A stretch of 64,000 nt of DNA from Niebla homalea. Taxonomy: Eukaryota > Ascomycota > Lecanoromycetes > Lecanorales > Ramalinaceae. Positions within the stretch are counted from its first letter, which is position 1; every line of letters starts with the position of its first letter. Shown one piece after another: positions 1 through 11,794 of this stretch. The position numbers and the translations under genes are program-made. The stretch is taken from contig JAHGAU010000035.1 in the NCBI GenBank assembly GCA_019925105.1, positions 124,001-188,000 of the forward strand, read 5' to 3'. The notes under the pieces are model-generated. The model did not search any database, was not told the origin of the DNA, and saw nothing but the letters and a program-made list of their open reading frames with translations.

Positions 1-57
1 GTGACAAGGGTAGCTAGTAGGTGACAGAATGTGTTCGAGTAGAGCAATTCATCACAG

Positions 58-1838
58 GAGTGTGCATCTGGGATGCCAAAAGCTGACGGTGAGCGCATAG
101 TTCTCGGGATCGAGGATAAAGTAGGAGCTTGTCGGCTGGCACGAGTCTTGCTAGCTGATCCATTGGCTGCGGAGCAAGAATGGGAGAAACTTTTGATCGA
201 CGATAAGGATCAGAATAAGGATGAGAAAGCTGTCATGCTGAGGTCCGCTGCTTTCTCCATACCACCATCACAGGTGTAGGCTGATTGGGACCCCACAGGT
301 ACGGCCACCGATTCCACATTGATGACCGGCATCCACTTGTCAAGACCTTCTCAATCCCTTCCAAAGTCCTTCAAGATCACAAGCTTGAGATATTTGTTCA
401 AGGAATGCCCACCAATATTTTAGATGCGGCAGAGGGTGCAAACAGCCTCCTTGTTCCTGCCCTTGAGACAGCAAGCGCAGCTAGCGGGAGGCTCTCCGCT
501 GTTACATACCCCGTACATAAGACTTTACTCTATGCCCGTAGTCTCAATGATTCAGTACCAATAGGCCAGATCACTCGGACTGCCAGCTCGCAGGACGGAG
601 CCTCAATGGTCCAGGGCGCAATAGACGGCTCATGGAACAATCTTCGTTCTCCCTCCTCGACCACTGCCCCCATCATCGGCGCAATCAACCTCAATCTCGC
701 AGAGCTTGGTATAGACAATCTTCGCAAATCGTTAGAGCGCTCGTTCGACTACGAACACGCCTGGTACGACTCCGGACTATCCGCTCTCTCCGCCTGGCTC
801 ACGGATGGCACCACATCCCCTGAACCCGTGAACCAACCACTCAAACCGACAATCCTCAACCTTGCAAACGTCATCATCTCCAGTACCGCCTCCGCTATTC
901 AAACTGAGGAGCGCGCCAAAGTAGCCAAAGCTCGAGCAGCCGCCATCCCGCAAAGTGCGCGAGATATCCTGAGCAGGGAGATTGACGTCTGGGCAGAGAA
1001 TGCGCACACCGAACTTCGTGATCGACTCAACAGTGCGTTCGCGAGCAAGTCTTGGAAGCGGATCAAATGGTACAAGCTCTTCTGGCGCGTCGATGATGTT
1101 TCCACCACGCTCTCCGAGATCATACAGCGGGCATGGCTGGTAGATGCAGAGAAAGGGGTGATTTGGTTGAGTGGGCGGATGCACCAAGCCGGTTTACAGC
1201 CATTACCCCAAGCCACTTCCACCTCCTCATCAACTCCTGCGGATCAAGGCAAAGAGGAAGCTAGTGAAGAGGATGAGAAGCAGCGCTTCGGTGCAGCTCC
1301 GCTCGCCCCGACTGTTCGCGACGTCCTGCACCTTGTCACGCCTGAGTTTTCGTCCCCCGACTTCGACCGCTCCCTTTCCCCTCGGCCCTATCCTAACCTG
1401 ATCCTCGCGGCTCGCGCCCGCCTGGCCACCTTAACGGTTCCCACTCTCCAGTCCTTGGCGCAGTCGCTGGTCATACAGGCCTTGGCCATGACGTCCTCGT
1501 CAACGGGAATCTCCGCGCTGGTTTATATAAGCGTCAGTGCGACAAGTGTCTATGAAGCGGGAGTAGTCGCGGCGGTAGGCACCGTGTGGGGGTTGCGGAG
1601 GTTGCAGGGTGGCTGGGGAGAAGGGAGGCGAGGCTGGGAAGACACGCTGCGGGAGGATGGGAGGGAGATCTTGGGCGCGGTGGAGAGGGATATGAGAGTT
1701 GCTGTCCAGGATGGTGGATCCGAGAGGGACGAAGGGAAACCTGATGTAGAGGAAGAAGAGATGCGAAGGGCGAGGCTGGCGGTGGAGCGGGTTGAGGATG
1801 CCATGAGCTCGTACATGGAGAAGATCGAGCGGAAGTGA
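58..1838 (+). CDS. Mmc1-like mitochondrial protein, 5' partial
   Basis: The visible exons are 58-242 and 299-1838; the intron 243-298 has a CTGAT branch site. Joining them restores a continuous LRYG...HPLVKTFSIPS segment that I associate with fungal Mmc1 proteins. The first exon is preceded by in-frame stops and begins after an acceptor AG at 56-57, so the N-terminus lies upstream of the window. The central part carries the WAENAHTELRDRLNSAF and W-K-LFWRVDD motifs. A hydrophobic pair near residues 455-500 (counted in the visible part) looks like a membrane hairpin, and a charged helix follows it. Mmc1 is a fungus-specific, dynamin-like mitochondrial protein reported to maintain cristae; that role is family knowledge, not seen here. 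The acidic, serine-rich insert around 1200-1290 is probably disordered. Confidence 0.75.
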
Positions 1839-2080
1839 TTGGTGACATAGTGTTGATACCCACAAAAACCATCAATCTACTACACCACCAGTCCAATCGG
1901 TCGTAATCACAATCCAACATATTTACATTACATTTTTCCAATCTGTGGTCAATACGATACTTCCACCCCCTAGACCTCACACCCCCCCTCCCCACCAAAC
2001 CCCCATCCACCTTCCCCCGAAACCGGTCCCCCCCTCAGAATTTCACCTCCCAGCCCTTTTAACAATCCCAACCTCTCTCC

Positions 2081-3361
2081 TCACACCAACTCATACCCCC
2101 CATCCACGACCAAATTGCACCCCGTGGTATAACTCGACACATCGGAGCACAGGTACAAGAACGCGCCCTTGAGCTCGTGCGCCTCGGCCTCGCGGCCCAT
2201 GGGGATCTTGCCCCGCCAGATGTCCTTGGTCTTCTCGGGGATGAAGTCGGACAGCTCGGTGGCGATGTAGCCCGGGGAGACGGTATTGGCGCGGGCGCAC
2301 TGGACGAGCTCGATGGCGATGGAGTGGACTTTTTGGGATGGTGTTAGTTATTGAAGAAGGAAGGGGCAAAGGACGGTGAGAAGAGAAGAGAAGAAAGAAA
2401 AAAACAACAACGCACCCATCTGCACGACGCCCGCTTTCGCAGCATTATACGCCGTCTGGAACTGCGGGATATTGACAACCTGCCCGGACATGCTCGCCGT
2501 CGCCACGAAGGCTCCGCCCCTCCACGACGACGCCAACTTCCGCCCCCACAGATCCAGCCCATCCTCCTTCTGCCGGCGCCACACCCGCCCCGCCGCCCGC
2601 GCGCAGTAGTACACGCTGTCCAGATCGGTCTTCATGACCGAGTCGTAGGCGTGGAGGGAGCCGTCGAGGAAGCAGCCTTCGGTCCAGGGGATGCCGGCGT
2701 TGGCGACGAAGATGTCGAGCCGGCCGGAGAAGTCGGCGATGCAGCTGTCGAGGAGGGTGCTGATTGCGTCGGGGGAGCGGATGTCGGAGGGGTAGGCGCG
2801 GCCTGTGATGGGGGGAAGGGGTTGTAAGTTTTGGGGGCGATGTGGGTTTGGGGGGGGGGGGGGCAATGTTTGGATTTGTGTAGGGGGTTGGGTAGGCATT
2901 TGTGGGATTGAATGGATTGGGGGAGGTCCTTGCGGAACGGATGCGGTGTCATGTTGTCACTGCGAACGTCTTGAAGGCAATGCAAAGGAAAGGGGAGAAG
3001 GAAGACGTTTCATGTGGTTGCACAAGAGAGGGACGGAAACAGTCGAACCACACCACAAGAGCAACATGAGCAGACCCTCACATTACCATGACTTACATTT
3101 CACTCCATACGCCTCCTCAATCTCCCTTGCCCGATCGATCGCTTCCTTGTTGCCATGATACCAGATCGCCACATTCGCCCCGGACTCCGCCAGCGCTTGC
3201 GCAACCACCAGACCGATTCCCGCACCAGCACCCGTCACGATGGCGGTCTTACCCTTGTTGTTGAAGAGCGGGAAGACTTTTGTTTCTTTGGGGGCGGTAG
3301 TATTGTAGTGGCTGAAGGTGCCGTCATTGGGGTTGATTGTGGGGTGGGATTCGCCGCCCAT
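2081..3361 (-). CDS. Short-chain dehydrogenase/reductase, sorbose/mannitol dehydrogenase type
   Basis: There are three exons (3361-3097, 2802-2416, 2328-2081) and 299 residues. Introns 2803-3096 and 2329-2415 have GTAAGT and GTGCGT donors. The fold is a classical SDR. The cofactor motif TGAGAGIG is at 43-50, NAG at 123-125, the catalytic serine in ATASMSGQ (about 192-194), YNAAK at 207-211, and SPGYIATEL and DGGYELV lie near the end. The N-terminal extension with LFNNKGKTAIVTG resembles the NADP(H)-dependent sorbose reductase/mannitol dehydrogenase (SOU1/SOU2-like) branch, so a cytosolic polyol or ketose oxidoreductase is likely. Substrate is not readable from sequence. The first intron is unusually long for this window and contains a run of 14 G (2850-2863). 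Confidence 0.88.
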
Positions 3362-4070
3362 GGTTATATGAGCAAGGGTGCGTTAGGGGGGTAAGGCTGT
3401 GGTTTTGGATCAAGAATGTTTCATCGTCAAAAAGATCTTATTATCATGCTCTCTACGGACCCCCTCTTCGGCGCGTGGCATGCTTAATAATGCTAAATTG
3501 ACAATGATGCGGACATTCTCGTATTCGTATCTGAGTCCCATAGGAAGGTCCGGCGCCGGCAGCGCCGACAACCTTCATTTTTAGATGCAAATTCTGCAAC
3601 CTCCGGTTGAACCTCAATTCTGCAATCATCAGTGATGACCTACAAGATGCGGCTGATGAACCCATATATTGGCTCAAGTCATAGAGACATGAGCATCAGC
3701 TTGACCCACCACTCGTGCATAAGCAAAAACTGCCGATCTGTTCTCAGGGCTACTATTGGCTCATCCGGCTTACCCAAAATAGATTTCTCTGAGAGTCAAG
3801 GACCGTATCAATAGCCCCATTGGATTATGTGAGGCATAGCGCTAGCAAAAATTTGCATGACTGCATGAGCCACAATGCAGAGTGTGCGTGGCTGGTTTTC
3901 TACCTGGTGGGCAGTGCTCAGGCATTACTTATTGTATCTTTGTTTTCTGTGCCTTTCGCTTTTATTCAAATCTTTCTAACTCATCTTCGTTGATTCTTCG
4001 TATACGTACTTCACCGGGGCTTGAAGAAGTTATTCCAGCCGCTGCGAGTAACTGCCTTGCGCTACTTGAT
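3362..4070. other. Intergenic, no gene seen
   Basis: This stretch separates the divergent dehydrogenase and membrane-protein genes, so it probably holds both promoters. An open frame runs upstream of the next gene from a non-AUG codon, but I see no conserved sequence in it. Confidence 0.5.
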
Positions 4071-6119
4071 ATGGCTTCTTTGCTTTGTCTTATAGCCTTG
4101 ACTAAGAATATTTTGGCCCACGACGTCAGCGCACAGCTTGCAGCAGCTCATGGAAACACAACGATACTCAAAACTCAAATAGCACCAGGATATATCGATA
4201 GCGCTGCGACGAGAGGCACATTCGACATCGTCTGGAGCTGTGTATTGACCTTGACTGCCTGCATCTATTCTGCGATCCATTTGAACGTACCGGCACCCAA
4301 CAAAAACAAGTGGAGGCTGCTCTTGCGCAAAGTGAAGTGGGCGGCTATTGCACTAATAGGTCCTGAACTTCTGCTTTTCTCTGCGTAAGTCTCCATGATT
4401 TCAGTATCCTTCTTTTCTACATGTTCGCCGCATCTAAATAATTTGTGCTCCAATGACCTCCGGCGTCCTCTTAGCAAAGAGAGTCATCGCACTGCTCATT
4501 TTCCTAGCATTGTCTTCCTCCAAGAACACCCCAAAAGACCAATGATGTATAGACTAGCGCTCAGCCTAATATGACTAGACTACGACTCCTTTGCAATGGC
4601 ACTTTGTTCTTATTGCAGCTCGAAAGATCCCATCGAGGATGTCGTCCAAATAGTCGAAAGAGCAATACATTAGCATTGATGCAAAATTACTGACGGGAGC
4701 ATGTCAAGGGCGAGTGAATTTTTCACGGCACGGAATGTCAAAGAGAAAGTCAATGAAATGAGAGGCCAAATGAGAGGCCCAGTTCGGGGTAAGGGCAAGC
4801 CAGAGCCGGTTGACTTGCAGTACGGCTTTTACGTAGCTATGGGCGGTTTCGTCTATGACCTTGACGAGTTCGCCGAAAATCCTAAGTATTCACGTATGAC
4901 ACTCACTCCAAAAGGTGTCATTGCCCTCGCTCGGCAAGGCTACTTTGTTGATATTGATCCGCGTACCATCGAAGACAAGAGCAAGGCGAATATCTTGACC
5001 AAGTCACTCATATGTATTCAAGTTTCCTGGATGGTCATTCAGTGTATTGCTCGAGCCGCTGCAGGTTACCCTTTGGCGCTACTTGAGATTCATGCCATGG
5101 TCCATGTGGTCTGTGCTCTAAGCTTGTACGCGCTCTGGTGGAAAGTAGGTCTCGAGAGCGAGTTTAGATATTTTGAGATGCTGAGCCAGTCTGAACCGAA
5201 ATCTTTTGATGTGACCGAACCAACCGTTATTCGTCGACCTGGATTCTATGAGTACTCAGGGATGCTTGCCCTGATGCTTTTGGAACACGAAGTGCGTCCT
5301 CGTGATCTCCTGCATATCATATTTACCACTAATGAAACCTCGCGTCTGACCTCCGACTATGATGACATGGAGCGGGATCGAACGAGACAGAGAGGATCAG
5401 ATCAAGGCTTGCCAGTCATGTCACAAGGACCTACAGATAATACGAGACCAGGCGACATGCCACACCCAAGACAAGTCTGTTTCCTACCTTGTGGTATGGG
5501 GATGCGGGTAGGACAAGAAGGGCAATTTCCAAGCATCTTACTAATATCAATCTTCAGAAGCGGCAGCAAAAGCCGCAAGCTGATGGAGCATTCGGCGGCC
5601 GCGATCGAAATTTTACTGGCGCCCATGTCTCCGCGAGACTATGAAAATACAACAAAGATGCTCGCGTTCAGTACCCAATTCTTTGTGCATGCGTCTGGAT
5701 TTGACGAAGGTTTAAGGAAAGCCACCAGGCCTCTCGAAACTCTTAGCAACGACTTACTACCGAGACCTCGATACTTTGGCGGAGAAGTGATAACCCTTGC
5801 GGTGCTCACATTTCTAGGCTTGTACGGATGGGTGCAGCTGGCTGCCTGGAAGTTTAATTTTCCGACACAAGCCGAATCTATACTTTGGAGGGTTGCATGT
5901 TTGGTGATCATTTTGGCTCCAGTGTTTTTGGTCTTGTGGGTCCGGTGGAGGGACAATTCAGAGCAGCGTTACGCCCTACAACTGGTAGGGGTGACGTTTG
6001 CCCTGGTGTTCATCTCATCTAGAGTATTCCTAATTATCGAGTCATTTATCAGTCTTCGCCACGTCCCAGTTGGGGTGTACGCTGCGGTCCCGTGGGTGCA
6101 GAACATACCCCACGTCTGA
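4071..6119 (+). CDS. Uncharacterised ascomycete multi-pass membrane protein
   Basis: The exons are 4071-4384 and 4709-6119, giving 574 residues. The intron 4385-4708 has a GTAAGT donor and a CTGAC branch site. I chose ATG 4071 because it opens a signal-like hydrophobic stretch; the same frame is open further upstream. The spliced protein has the layout of a family common in Pezizomycotina. An IWSC..TLTACIYSAIHLNVPAP helix comes first, then a KWAAIALIGPELLLFSA helix. Next is a soluble loop with YGFYVAMGGF, a paired helix region SLICIQVSWMVIQCIARAAAGYPL / LEIHAMVHVVCALSLYALWW, and three C-terminal membrane helices ending SLRHVPVGVYAAVPW. No function is established for the family. An 84-bp stretch near 5475-5557 looks intron-like, but no GT-AG pair there keeps the frame, so I treat it as coding. 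Confidence 0.75.
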
Positions 6120-6564
6120 CTCTGGGTTCCGGGTTCAGGACAGCCAGGAAGTAGTGCTGCTTCGCCTGACCTGTGAGCCTTGGCCCTTTCCAGTCTCAGC
6201 GGAGTCTTTGAGGGGGCCAGCATGGCAGGAGGACCTACACACCCTGGCATAGTACCTTGTGGTCACCTAGGCAGACGCGACGGCTCAGTCCCTGGGCAAT
6301 GTTGCCTCATTGAACGCCGAGAACCATGGAGCACCTATATGGCGCGAACGAATGAATTGCATAGGAGAAATTTGACGGGTACAAGGAAGGGTACTCTGAA
6401 TCCTGTACGAGGGATAGTGTTCAGGATTGATTCCAAATACGATGTCGTTTTTGGCCAAAGCGAGTTGAGACATGCTGGGTATATTAAAGAAGGGGGGGTC
6501 GGAAAGTTAGCCACCAGACTTTTCCATGAGCAAGCATCACTACATATAGTCCCAGGGTCAAAGA
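6120..6564. other. Intergenic between convergent genes
   Basis: This stretch lies between the stop codons of two converging genes. I see no conserved open frame or RNA gene in it. Confidence 0.5.
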
Positions 6565-7629
6565 TCATGCAGGCTGCTTGGTAGCCCTCTTACGTCTTCT
6601 GTCTCGAATTGCATACTGCCATTCACTCACAAATAGATACAAAAAGAGCAGCAACAGGAGTAGCGCGATAATAGCAAGCCAAGCCAGAGCCATCAGAGCT
6701 AGCACCTGGCCCAGTCCGTGAAGATCGATGCTAGCACGGGAAGCTTGTTCAACAGCCAATTCGACCTGCATCGCATTCAGAGCCAGAGCAAACAGCCCGA
6801 AGACGAACAACAGTGGTGGATAGAACTGCCCAAAATAGGAGCCGTATTGCACGTGGACCCGCTCATAGTGGAAACGGCGCAGGATGAATTTCCCGTAAAA
6901 TTCAGGCGCGAAAGCCGCAATTCTCCAAATGCGTATCGGGGGTTTACGGCGTCGTCACGGATCGATGCCAGATCAGCAAGGAAGCAGCTGATCTGCTCCC
7001 AGGTAGCATCCTTGGGCACCAGACGCAGGTCGTCCCGTTGCGCAATATGCAATATGCATGTCAGACTCATGCTGTTTCAGATAGCGGTAGGTGCGCAAGT
7101 AGCCCAGTGCAGCCTCCACGAGCTGCGGTCGGTGGAGTCGGTTCTCCGGATACGTATTCAGTAGCACCTCACTCCAAAAACCATACGAGAGCAGGCATTT
7201 CGGCAAGGGTTTAATATAGATCCGATCCTGGAGCCAAACAAGATGCAGTTGCCCCTTGACAATCTGCCTGTTCAAAGCATTGACATGCGCGCTGGATTGG
7301 GTGGCCATCATCCACATGTACGGCACCATTATATCTAGTTCTGGCGTGAGTAGCTCTCCTTCAAGCAACGATATTATCCTCCGGTGATCGTCCCAAGCGA
7401 TTTGAGGCCAGCCAGGTACTGTTTTGACCGTGGAGCAGTCGATTTGGCTGTGCGATGCTTGGCTGGCAGGCTCGCGAACCAGGGCGCTGTTGCGACTGAA
7501 TGGGCAGGTCATTGATGGCATTGGCGACGTCGGTGTAACAGCCGCCCGCATCAACCAAAGTGTCGATCTTTTCAGACTTTCAATCTTACGAGGCTCAGAT
7601 AAGTCGAATCTTTTCACGGTCGGCTTCAC
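6565..7629 (-). pseudogene. Relic of an uncharacterised fungal membrane-protein family
   Basis: Three successive frames make one recognisable protein. The first (to about 7058) ends GYLRTYRYLKQHESDMHIA. The second contains QRDDLRLVPKDATWEQI and NPRYAFGELRLSRLNF. The third contains VHVQYGSYFGQFYPPLLFVFG followed by two hydrophobic helices. The first break is an exact 7-bp tandem duplication (AATATGC at 7044-7050 and 7051-7057). The second is a missing base in the A run at 6897-6900. Intact members are widespread in ascomycetes, often in lineage-specific regions, and have no known role. The N-terminal 60 residues of the open frame do not look conserved, so the start is also probably lost. There is no plausible intron at either break. 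Confidence 0.7.
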
Positions 7630-9406
7630 CCCACCTCATGAGCATCTCTGCGCTCGGACGATGAAAATACCGGCGAAGACTAATACAGCCGGCTATGCCA
7701 TGCACGATCCTGGGCTATGGCGAGATAGTGGAGGGGCACAAGAGTGTGAAAGTAGGCAGGGTACCGGCCGGTGAAGAACGTACACCTTGCCCCACCACAG
7801 TCGCACCTTATGCAAATTATCGGCCATGCGATTGCATCGAACTCCTCATACTTGATCAATGAACTCGGATGGCAGGACTTGAAATCTTGATGAGCCTCAC
7901 AAGCAGCCGTATCCCCAGTGACAGATCCAAGTCTGCGGTGGGTATACCACACCATGACATTGATCTTGAAGAGGCTATGCAGACTCGACAGGGTTGCGAC
8001 ATCTTTGGGATTACTACCTGCGTTCCGACTTTGAGACAAGATAGAAGTCAACGACGTATCGAAGGTCATTGTGGATCTTGATGTTCTAGATTCCGAAACT
8101 TCTATGTAAGTCAAGTGCCGGAGGATGGGCCTGACCCCCAATCATTCATCCTTGTTCAGCGTTCAATTAAATCCCTCGCACTACTAGAAACTGCTGCAAA
8201 GCTGCAACCCTCACGAAAACTAGTGTGAACTAGGATCTGCATGAAGATGTGCAACGCGAGTCACTTTACCGCTAACGAAGATGCGTAGCTGAATTCTCCG
8301 TTGAAAAGGATGTCCCACCCTCTTTCTATTGTTAGTCACAACAGCACTTCCACCATCAACGAACGATTATGTAAAGTCTCGAGACAGATCCAGCACAACA
8401 AGACCTAGATTGGTCCCACTTGAGTAAACTCGTGAAGGCAACATTGTACATCTAGGATAGATTTAACCGGACCAACACATGAATCAGCCATTCATCAGGA
8501 GCTTCATTTGGGACGGCGCTGCTCGTCCCAAGTTGGACGGAGTGAGCAGTGGTATGCAGTCATCACATAGCTAGCTGTAGTACCAACTGACTTCTCGTGC
8601 TAGAGCAAAAGCCTTGGTGAGGACAAATTGGGTCTACGAATACTTCATGATCCTGAGCCTACAGATTGTGGCATCGGCGGACCTTGGTTGATATTTTCGA
8701 AACCCGTCCAATGACAGTGAATAACAAGCTCAAGGCGTATTTCGACAAAGGCAGACAAGCCACTACTTGATACAAGGTTCAAGAGAAAATCGAAGCCCAT
8801 AGTTTTAGTTTCAAGCATGGGACAGATAGACAGATACCGTAGCGTCTACGTCCTCTTTTTCTATCCAGATCTGCCTACATGTTTCTTTCTGCCAAGGACC
8901 TTCGAATGGAATTTGAAAGAACTGGGACGCATTTCTCGGTACACCATATGCGATCAGTTCGGTTTGGCGAATGATCTTGTTCTGCCACCCACCCTCGAAA
9001 TGACTCCGGCCCTAATCAGGCTGACAGGGCACATATCTCGCCACACCATGTTCGGTTAATTTGGGTGGGCGAAGATCCTGTTCTACCACCACCCTTGGAT
9101 CGGTTCTGGCCCTTATCAGGCTCGCGGCTTGGTTTCTGGCGATGGCGCTATCCTAACAGGGATGTGTGTCTACTCCGCCTACGCACTGGCCCGTTGTGGC
9201 TGCAAGCCCGTGTTCGATTTCTTCTGCCCTTTTTATTTGCCTTCCCTCCTGTGCTGGCTACACAGACGTGGAAAGATACATGTCCTTCCTCGAATTCTCG
9301 TTCGATACTTTCATATTTTCGGGATACTTTTTTGACGCAATCACCTGTCTGCGGGAGCAAAGTCTACAGCGAATGAAATCTCAGTCATTGGGGATGTAAT
9401 CATACC
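7630..9406. other. Gene-poor stretch with a diverged direct repeat
   Basis: Short open frames occur on both strands but none shows family motifs or a consistent splice pattern. The only structure found is the imperfect repeat at 8934-9120. Confidence 0.4.
8934..9120. repeat. Imperfect direct repeat, two copies about 100 bp apart
   Basis: Copy A is 8934-9020 and copy B is 9036-9120. Both run through CTCG..ACACCAT, TCGGTT, GGCGAA, GATC.TGTTCT.CCACC, CGG..CT...GGCCCT and ATCAGGCT in the same order. They differ by scattered substitutions and small indels. The origin is unknown; an old local duplication fits. Confidence 0.6.
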
Positions 9407-11794
9407 ATGGCCAGCGATGGACGGCCCACTGAAGAGATCCTGTTGCCAGAAATCATATCTCAGACAGAGCCACTTCTTCAACCTCTTGCACCGGAGATTG
9501 AACATATTTCAGACAGTTTGACCACAGTAGAAGACCGATGTGCAGATTTTGATGACCAGTAAGCTTAATTCGTCATTTTCGGCCGAGAAAAGCGCTTACT
9601 GCAAAAAAGCCATCCCCGATATTCCAATAGAGCGATAGAGCAGACCGTTCCGGGTAGTGAACGTGCCCAAACATTCCGAACCCGCATGTCAAAGCGATCC
9701 ACAATCTTACTCGTTCAGCAATTGCTCGCATTCTTGATCACCCTGGCCAATGCAGCCCTGACGACGTGGGCTTTCCTGAAACAGAAACATTTCCGACAGC
9801 ATGACGCGATATTGATAGGCAGTTGCCATTCCATATCCAGAATTGATGCAGGCGTTCACGTACTGTTGAATGTTCTCTCGACGCTATTCCTCGGGGCAGG
9901 AAATTATTGCATGCAGATCTTGTCAGCACCTTCGAGGGAGGAAGCTGTTCGAGCGCATGCAGAAGGAAGATTCATGGAGATTGGGATTCCGAACCTTCGT
10001 AATCTATTGAACATTGAACGTACAAGGACGGCCATCTGGGCAGCCATTGGCGTCGTTACAACGATTCTACATCTGTTGTGAGTGCATTGGTCAGCAGACG
10101 ACCCCACCGCTTACGTATCGAACAGTTGGAATTCTGCGTTCTATGTATCGATCCCTTTCGTAGTGTTTCCGGTGGTTACGGTAACAAGCGACTTCCTCGT
10201 AGCGACAGACAATTGGGAAGCATCACATCCGATCATAGATCCTACAATAATTGCTAATAGCTCGTCCATTTATGCTCTCCATGAGAAGGCAAAGCATTTC
10301 ACACGTCTTGAAAATCGACAGTGCATGGAAAAGTACATTGATCCTCTTACGGCAACAAGCGAACTCGTGCTGGTCTCTACCACTACGACCCAGGCGAATA
10401 ATAGATCATCGCTAATATGGGGCTGGATCAGTGGAAGTGATTCGGTTCAGTGGAATGAAGCCACCGGCTGGATTTGTGAAAATTATGGGGACTTTTACTG
10501 CACGATCGATGGGGCAACCAAGTATACGAATGACTGGGTAGTCCGTGGTGGCATCATTGATCACTGCTTGATTGGCCAGCAAGGGAACAATGCAAACAGG
10601 TGCGATTTCAACCTGAACACAGATGTAATGTGCATCGTATCCACGTTCACGTTGGCTGGATCCTTACTGATAGCCTGGACTGCACATAAACACCGTCAGC
10701 CAACGCTTGTGACAATAGGAGACGCAGCTGCAGAATTCCTTGAGAAACAGGATGGCACAACCGCTGCGGATCTGACTTCCGGCTCGAGAACATCGAAAAG
10801 CCAGAATATTACAACATTAGGGGTGGGAGAGTGGCAAGAAATTCGCATTTCCTTCTTTCGTGCTGTCAGCTTCGCACGATGGATCGTTTCAATGACATTG
10901 TAAGTGGTGATGCGTCTGCCGCACCACCGTACGCTTTATATCTTCTAACAGTCTGCTGCATCAAGTATAGTACTGGGTCTCATACTTGGGATCGCTCTCT
11001 TCTCAAAGGCTATGACCACTCTGCAACAACATCACATACCCACAAGTCTCTCAGCTCTTTGGAAAGCTGGACTGGGGAGAACACACCAATATGAGATAAT
11101 AGGCAGTGTGTACACGCTGAACAGCAGCCGTCTAACCCTCTTCTGGCATGTCCTCTTCGCCAACATCTTTCAAGTCATGATCAGCTTCCTCTACTTATTC
11201 GTCAACGGCATTCTGACATGCCAGCTCGTGGCTGATGAGTGGACGAGATTCCTGCGCCAAAAGAAACCGCTCAGAGTTACATCACCAGTGGGTTTCCAAC
11301 GATCCAGCTATACGATCTCTTTGCCCCTAAAATACGCAATACCACTTATGGTGTCCTTCATGGCTACCCACTGGCTAGTATCACAGAGTGTCTTTATCGT
11401 CCAGACCACAGCTTATGGCCCAGGCCCAAATGGCCAGCGCATCGAAAGCAGCGACGCATCCAGGATTGGGTTTTCTGCAATCGGAATCCTACTTTCAACA
11501 CTTCTCATGGCCATCATATTGATGGCCATGATCTTAAACAGCTTCAGGAAGTATAGACCATGCTCCTCAACCATACTTCAAATGGCGACCAATAGTTCCG
11601 CGATCAGTGCTGCCTGCCATCCACCGGACGGAGATACTGAGGCATACCTTTTTCCTCTGAGCTTAGGCGCGGTGTACGAAGACCCGAAAGATGGCCCCAA
11701 CAGCATGCAGAGGATAACCTTCTCCACTGATATCAAAGTAAAACGGCCGATCAACGGTCTGGTGTATCGACAGCCAACTCATGGGTCATCCTAA
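9407..11794 (+). CDS. DUF6536 family membrane protein
   Basis: There are four exons (9407-9558, 9631-10077, 10126-10899, 10966-11794) and 733 residues. Phases agree at all three joins. The start ACCATGG at 9407 is a strong context. The N-terminal half shows the DUF6536 pattern. First comes a helix LLAFLITLANAALTTWAF, then a segment with GSCHSISRIDAGVHVLLNVL, then GAGNYCMQILSAPSREE followed by HAEGRFMEIGIPNLRNL. A helix and FWNSAFY run across the second intron. At least five further membrane helices follow (for example CIVSTFTLAGSLLIAW and GFSAIGILLSTLLMAIILMAM). These proteins are fungus-specific and uncharacterised. The tail after about residue 690 is hydrophilic. The 48-bp second intron is near the fungal minimum. 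Confidence 0.82.

Noticed and set aside
2850..2863. Run of 14 G as a functional element
   Set aside because: It lies inside an intron of the dehydrogenase gene; homopolymer drift or sequencing error is the simplest reading.
5475..5557. Intron in the uncharacterised membrane-protein gene (4071-6119)
   Set aside because: A CTAAT branch and TTCAG acceptor exist, but no GT donor gives a length divisible by three while both sides share one frame.
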